From NCBI GenBank assembly GCA_003342895.1, contig PTFA01000158.1, forward strand, positions 1,602,952-1,666,951: a DNA stretch of 64,000 bases, read 5' to 3'. The stretch is from Casuarius casuarius. Taxonomy: Eukaryota > Chordata > Aves > Casuariiformes > Casuariidae. How positions within the stretch are numbered: the stretch's first letter is position 1; the number at the start of each line of letters is the position of its first letter. Both the position numbers and the translations under genes were made by a program. Of this stretch, positions 54,181 through 64,000 are shown in pieces. Under the pieces are notes generated by a model that saw only the letters and a program-made list of their open reading frames with translations, was not told the origin of the DNA and searched no databases.

Positions 54181-57100
54181 TTAGAAGTGGAGGCAAAAGG
54201 CTTAATTTAATAGACTGGTAAAACTAATAAATACACTCCCGCTTCTGGTGACTGTGAAGGGAATTTTCTCCACTAAGGTCAGGCAAGCCAGAGTCTCCCG
54301 ACATACTTGGCTTGTGTTGGGTTTTGTTTCTGTGCTGTGTTAAGATGCATTTGTGAAGCACTGTCACTAGAAGAAAAAGGTACTAGGAGTTTGAGCTTTG
54401 ATGAGGGCACTTATCTGTGAGAAAGCAAGCATGTATACACCTAGTCTTTAAAGGTCCAAAGACAATCAATACCAAGGGATTGGATTAGCCTTTTATGACC
54501 TAAAGAAGGTTGTTCAGTGGAGTTACTCATCTGGTTCAAGTTGCACACCTATTTGTGAACTTTACTGAATCGTGGCCTTAGCTAATACAAAAAATCTGAC
54601 TGATGCCAGAGGGGAAGCCAAATCCAATTCTTGTAAAATCCCTGGTGTTCTAAGGCCATTACATGTCTCCTGTTAAGGATGAATTTTAAATCCTTTGCTC
54701 TGACTCTTGGTGTTCAGAGGTGGCTTATATCAGCTCTCCGGTGACATGGAACTGATTACATTGAAAATCAAGTCAGATAAGCCTGCAAACTTCTCACTTT
54801 CTACAGTGCTCCAGCTGGGCAGAAAATCAATGTACTTAGCAACAGCAGTGACACCCATTTGGATTAAGTAAGTATGTTGAAATCTGCAAATGTAAAGTGG
54901 GCTTGATGCTAAAATTTTCACCTCAGCATGAACTAAATGCATGTGAAGGGATGGAAACTTATTAGAAGTTGATAGAAATGAGTGGAGAAAAAGTCATTTT
55001 GGATTGTTTTTCAGATTCTTTGTTTAGTTGCTTTCATAGTTTTGTTTTGTGTATCTCAGTAAATTATCTTTTCATTTCATAATAATTCCTGTTCATCACT
55101 CTCTATGGATAGCTTGTATTTAAAAAAGAAAATAAAGTCTCTAAAGCTGGCTTCATTGACTTATGAATTAATGTATTTTCTGTCTGCAAAGGCAAATGTA
55201 GCCTACTATCTTACAACGTAGGGATCAGCTAACTAAATGCAAATATACATATATATATAGCTAAATTTATATCTGGAGATTGGGTGAAGTCATTTATTTA
55301 CTGAGATTTCAGCCCTATCTCTTGTGCTTATTTTCTTATTGTTCAAATTAGTTGTTTATAGTTTTTAGTTGTTTTTATTAGTTGTTTGTAGGTTTTTTTT
55401 CCTTCAAGTTATGGAGTATAAGTCAATCTTTTCCACTAAAGTGATGGTTATTGCTTTCTTCATTCAATAATGATGTCATCTACTGACACTGATCAGCATT
55501 ATATCTTTTTATCATTATCTCAAGAAGTGATGAATCCTCGGCCTTTTGGTGGGAAAATGGGTTTTTACTTGTCTCCAGCATTTCTTGGTCTCTTTAATTG
55601 GAATCCTGAGAAATTCCTTTAACTTTTTATATGGAGCTGCTGGAGAAATAGAAAGTTTTTAGTCAGATAAACTAAAAGGCACAGACCTCTTTTCTTATCA
55701 GGATAAATCTGAAAGAATGCAAATATAGTCACCGTCTTGCAGAGGCTCTCGGAGCAATGTCCAAACTGCTCGTAACCACAGAGGGTAAGTATCGTTTTTA
55801 CAGTTGGGAAGTCTGAACTGAAGGGAATTTAAGACACAGAGCTTGGAGTGCTTAAAGTTAGGGAACAGAATGTGAATTCGGGAACCAATATTGAAGTATG
55901 ATTTTCAAAGTCACAGTGAACACAGGAAACAAGGTAAGAAACAGAAACCACCATGACAGTTTAAAAAATTCACGTTAATTTTGAGCTCAAACTCCCAATA
56001 CCAAAACCTCTCACTTCTGAGAGCAATTCTCAGAGAATACATTTATGTTCCCACAAATTCCTGCAGCCCACAAAGTTACCGGGCTCTACACTACCAGCTT
56101 CAATGTTTCTTAAGTTTATCAGACACCCTTGCATTGGAGCTATTATGGGCAAAAATAGCATAGGTTTCTTAGCACTTCTGACACAAATAGATGCCATGAA
56201 TGAAATCTGCATGTCATCTTTTGGTCAGCCACTGAATTCCATTTTTATGAATTTTGACAGAGGAGCTACATCAAAATCACAAGTATAAAACTGAGTAATG
56301 TGATGACCAGGAACCTTCTGTTTAAAACCATGACTGAATGGGCAGTTTTAGTGGGAAGACTCACTGATGTCTGCTGAGTAGTGGCCTTAGTTTAGAGAAC
56401 TCTCCACAACTTAATTAATTCTCCCCCCCCAACAATAAAGAATTAAAGCTATTATAGTCTGCTTGTTCATTTATTATAACAAGCACGTCCTAGCACTGAA
56501 TAAGATATTAAAGCTGAAGGAAAAAATAATTCAAACAATGCATTTGTAAAATTAGCCCTTTTCACTGTTCATGAATTGCAAATCAACAGATTGCAGTTCT
56601 TACACATTTCCTTGTTTATTTGAAATTCCTAACTTTTAGGAACCTATTTGAGCTGTTGTTCATTCAGGATCTCTTTGTGGTAAATGTTCTAGCAATGAGT
56701 GCTATGCAAAATGAGCTATTCAAGCTTTACGATTAAGTTGTTTCACCTCCATGAATGGATGACAGTGTTTAAAATAACATCTCCCTGCACCCCCGAGATG
56801 AATTTTGTGCCACAGTGAATTGTATTTTAGGCACTGTAAAAGGTTCTGTAGGCACCCACATTTCACAGTTCCCTGCCTTTCATATAAAACTGAAATTAGA
56901 TTCCTCCAGTGTTGATAAAAAGTAAGTAAAAAAGATACACAGACAAATCAAGTTGAAATGTCATTACTAATGCAGCACACTGATAGAAAATAGGTCTTTA
57001 TTAGGTAGTATCCAGTCATGCCCACTGTAATGACATCTCAAGAAAGAGATCTACATCATTGCAGGGAAATCAATGAAGTTTACTGCTCCATATGCAGTAC

Positions 57101-57194
57101 CTGTCAATAGAGCAAATAAAATCTGTGTCAAGGAGTATTGGAAGGACAAGACAGGAAAAATATGAGAGGAAAGTCAGCTGAATGTTTAAAGTGT

Positions 57195-57280
57195 ACCCTG
57201 AGATTTTGGGATTCCTAGATTCAATTTCCAGCTCAGTCACAAGCTTCTTCTGCGACCTTGTATAAAACTGGAGAAAGGCT
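57195..57280 (+). repeat. MIR/CORE-SINE-like relic
   Basis: The stretch includes GATTCAATTTCCAGCTCAGT, then CACAAGCTTCTTCTGCGACC. This follows the order of the MIR-type SINE segment in which a B-box-like GGTTCAAATCC is followed by GCTCTGCCAC and a TGTGTGACCTTGGG motif. The divergence suggests an ancient copy. The match was recognised by eye only. Confidence 0.5.
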
Positions 57281-57532
57281 CAGGAACCTAAAGTGGGACT
57301 TAGGTGGGATTTTGTGATGTGCAGATCTGTGGCTTTAGCTCTTAAAACCTTTTCCTGGTCTCTTGCGTGTGTGGAAGATCTTGATGGTTTTAGGAGGGAG
57401 GGTCTCTTGGTGCTTTGAGCTGGGGTTTAGCTCATGCCCAGCACGGCGCTTCATAGTTTCAAAGCTACATCTCCTACTTACCACCAAAACACCTGACCAT
57501 TAGGTCTTCTCTTTTGCTTCCTTATTTTTCCA

Positions 57533-57562
57533 ATAATTTAAAGGTCNGATAATTTAAAGGTC
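57533..57562 (+). other. Single N within a 16-bp-period duplication
   Basis: The 14-mer ATAATTTAAAGGTC occurs at 57533-57546 and again at 57549-57562, with an N at 57547 between them. This is the usual look of an unresolved contig overlap or polishing artefact. Confidence 0.8.
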
Positions 57563-58239
57563 GAATAACAGGAAAGTGAGAAGGGGCTAGGATAAAATAT
57601 TCCTTTCACATGGCTGTTTTTTTGCAATAAGTTGCAATCATCTCAACGGCACAGGAGAGCCTTGACAGCATTCATACATCTGCACAGGCATGGAGAAATT
57701 CTGTTTGTAAGGCCTCATGCCTGTTTTCTTTCTGCCATAAGACCACAATGAAGGATCCACCGCATCGGTACCAATGTTGCAGAGAATATCTAATACTTCC
57801 ATTGCAGGACAAAGACTTACTTCTAACAAATAAAGGATGTAGGGTATTTCAGTCAGAACTCAAAAGCTGTTGCCCCTCATGATTTTAAAAATAAGATAAC
57901 AATTAAAAAGGTATTCTCCTAGCACTGCTGGGCATGTCATGATATGAAGAGCAACTAATAGAAGAAATAAAAAAAATGGGAAAGAATCACATCTTTTGGG
58001 AATAAAAATATTTTTGCTACTCTTTTGGAAAAAATGACAAAATGTTGTGGCAGTTTTTGCTAAAATCAGTATAATTTCATGAAAAATATCAGCTTAGTCA
58101 AAATGGCATTTCTTGAAATGAATCATGTCTGAAAGAAAACTTAGTTAAGGACATCTTTTAAACCGCCAACCTTCTATCTGAAGCATGCAAATAATCTTCA
58201 TCACTTGACTATATGAACTTCTGATAACTTTTAGTATAT

Positions 58240-58320
58240 TGATTCTCTCATTATTCCTGTGAGGTAAAGCAATATTATTACCCCTGTTTTAGAAAAATAG
58301 CACTGAATCTTGAAGGACAA
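58240..58320 (-). repeat. MIR-like SINE relic, antisense orientation
   Basis: The plus strand shows CCTGTGAGGTAAAGCAATAT, then TATTACCCCTGTTTTAG. This resembles the reverse complement of the MIR 3' region (CTGTAAAATGGGGATAATAA followed by CACAGG). It lies 360 bases downstream of the 58681 exon donor in transcription order, within the intron. Confidence 0.5.
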
Positions 58321-58639
58321 GATTTTTAAAACTATTTAAATGCCTAGGGAGGTAGAGTAGCCTGAATTTTTTGTCATATAGGAATGAGTTAGGTACTGAG
58401 GAACTATCTATTTGTTTCTTTAGAGGTCTAAATACTTTCAAAATTGTGGCTGTTGTCAATGTTGAAAATTTTACTTCTGCTTGAGGGCAGTGCCAGAGCA
58501 CTGGACCTTGGCTGTTGAGGTCTGACTTCCCTCCTTCTTTGACTGGTCTTTCTCTTGTAGGAAGAGCCAGGATGGCAGCTCCAGCCCACTTACTGTCCCA
58601 CCAGGCCAGCCTGCTTTAGCTGTTGACACCAGACTTTCA

Positions 58640-64000
<5,361 letters not shown>

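Overview
This is an interior piece of a vertebrate gene: the minus strand carries seven coding exons, six core plus one alternative cassette, of GRM5, which encodes metabotropic glutamate receptor 5, a class C GPCR. Translated exons match vertebrate mGlu5 rather than mGlu1; examples are the third intracellular loop and TM4 region and the tail reading ASRSSSLVNLWKRRGSSGE. Introns of 3.5 to 15 kb, few interspersed repeats, and only old degraded SINE/LINE relics suggest a compact sauropsid genome, most likely a bird. A crocodilian or turtle is possible. Species assignment is inference; no species-diagnostic repeat was found.

Layout in transcription order, high to low coordinate: intron (64000-58917); ligand-binding-domain exon (58916-58681); 14 kb intron; second ligand-binding-domain exon (44615-44369); exon ending the ligand-binding domain and entering the cysteine-rich domain (38740-38572); cysteine-rich-domain exon (35054-34928); the large exon for all seven transmembrane helices and the proximal tail (25975-25036); 15 kb intron; and a 96-nt cassette exon (9722-9627) that is the mGlu5b-specific insert. 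All junction phases agree, and concatenation gives an uninterrupted reading frame of about 600 residues (mGlu5 residues of roughly 305 to 908, b form). The N-terminal coding exons and the usual long 3' coding exon (Homer-binding and PDZ-binding tail) are not in the window.

The most interesting item is an open block at 8042-7859, 1.6 kb beyond the mGlu5b cassette. It has a good splice acceptor, the same junction phase as both the 7TM exon and the cassette, 60 codons of coding-like composition and then a stop. It could be an undescribed alternative terminal exon giving a short-tailed mGlu5 without Homer and PDZ motifs. This is inference and untested.

The remainder is intronic DNA, mostly AT-rich. 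It holds microsatellites, homopolymer tracts, a G-quadruplex-prone C/G tract, one CpG-dense patch (about 49570-49800) and two perfect or near-perfect short hairpins (15633-15672 and 36905-36929), plus another inverted repeat at 3729-3784. It also holds several MIR/CORE-SINE-like relics, one degraded non-LTR retrotransposon 3' end (about 53610-54180), and a single N inside a 16-bp duplication (57533-57562) that looks like an assembly artefact. I see no second protein-coding gene, tRNA, rRNA or CRISPR, and no bacterial or viral gene.
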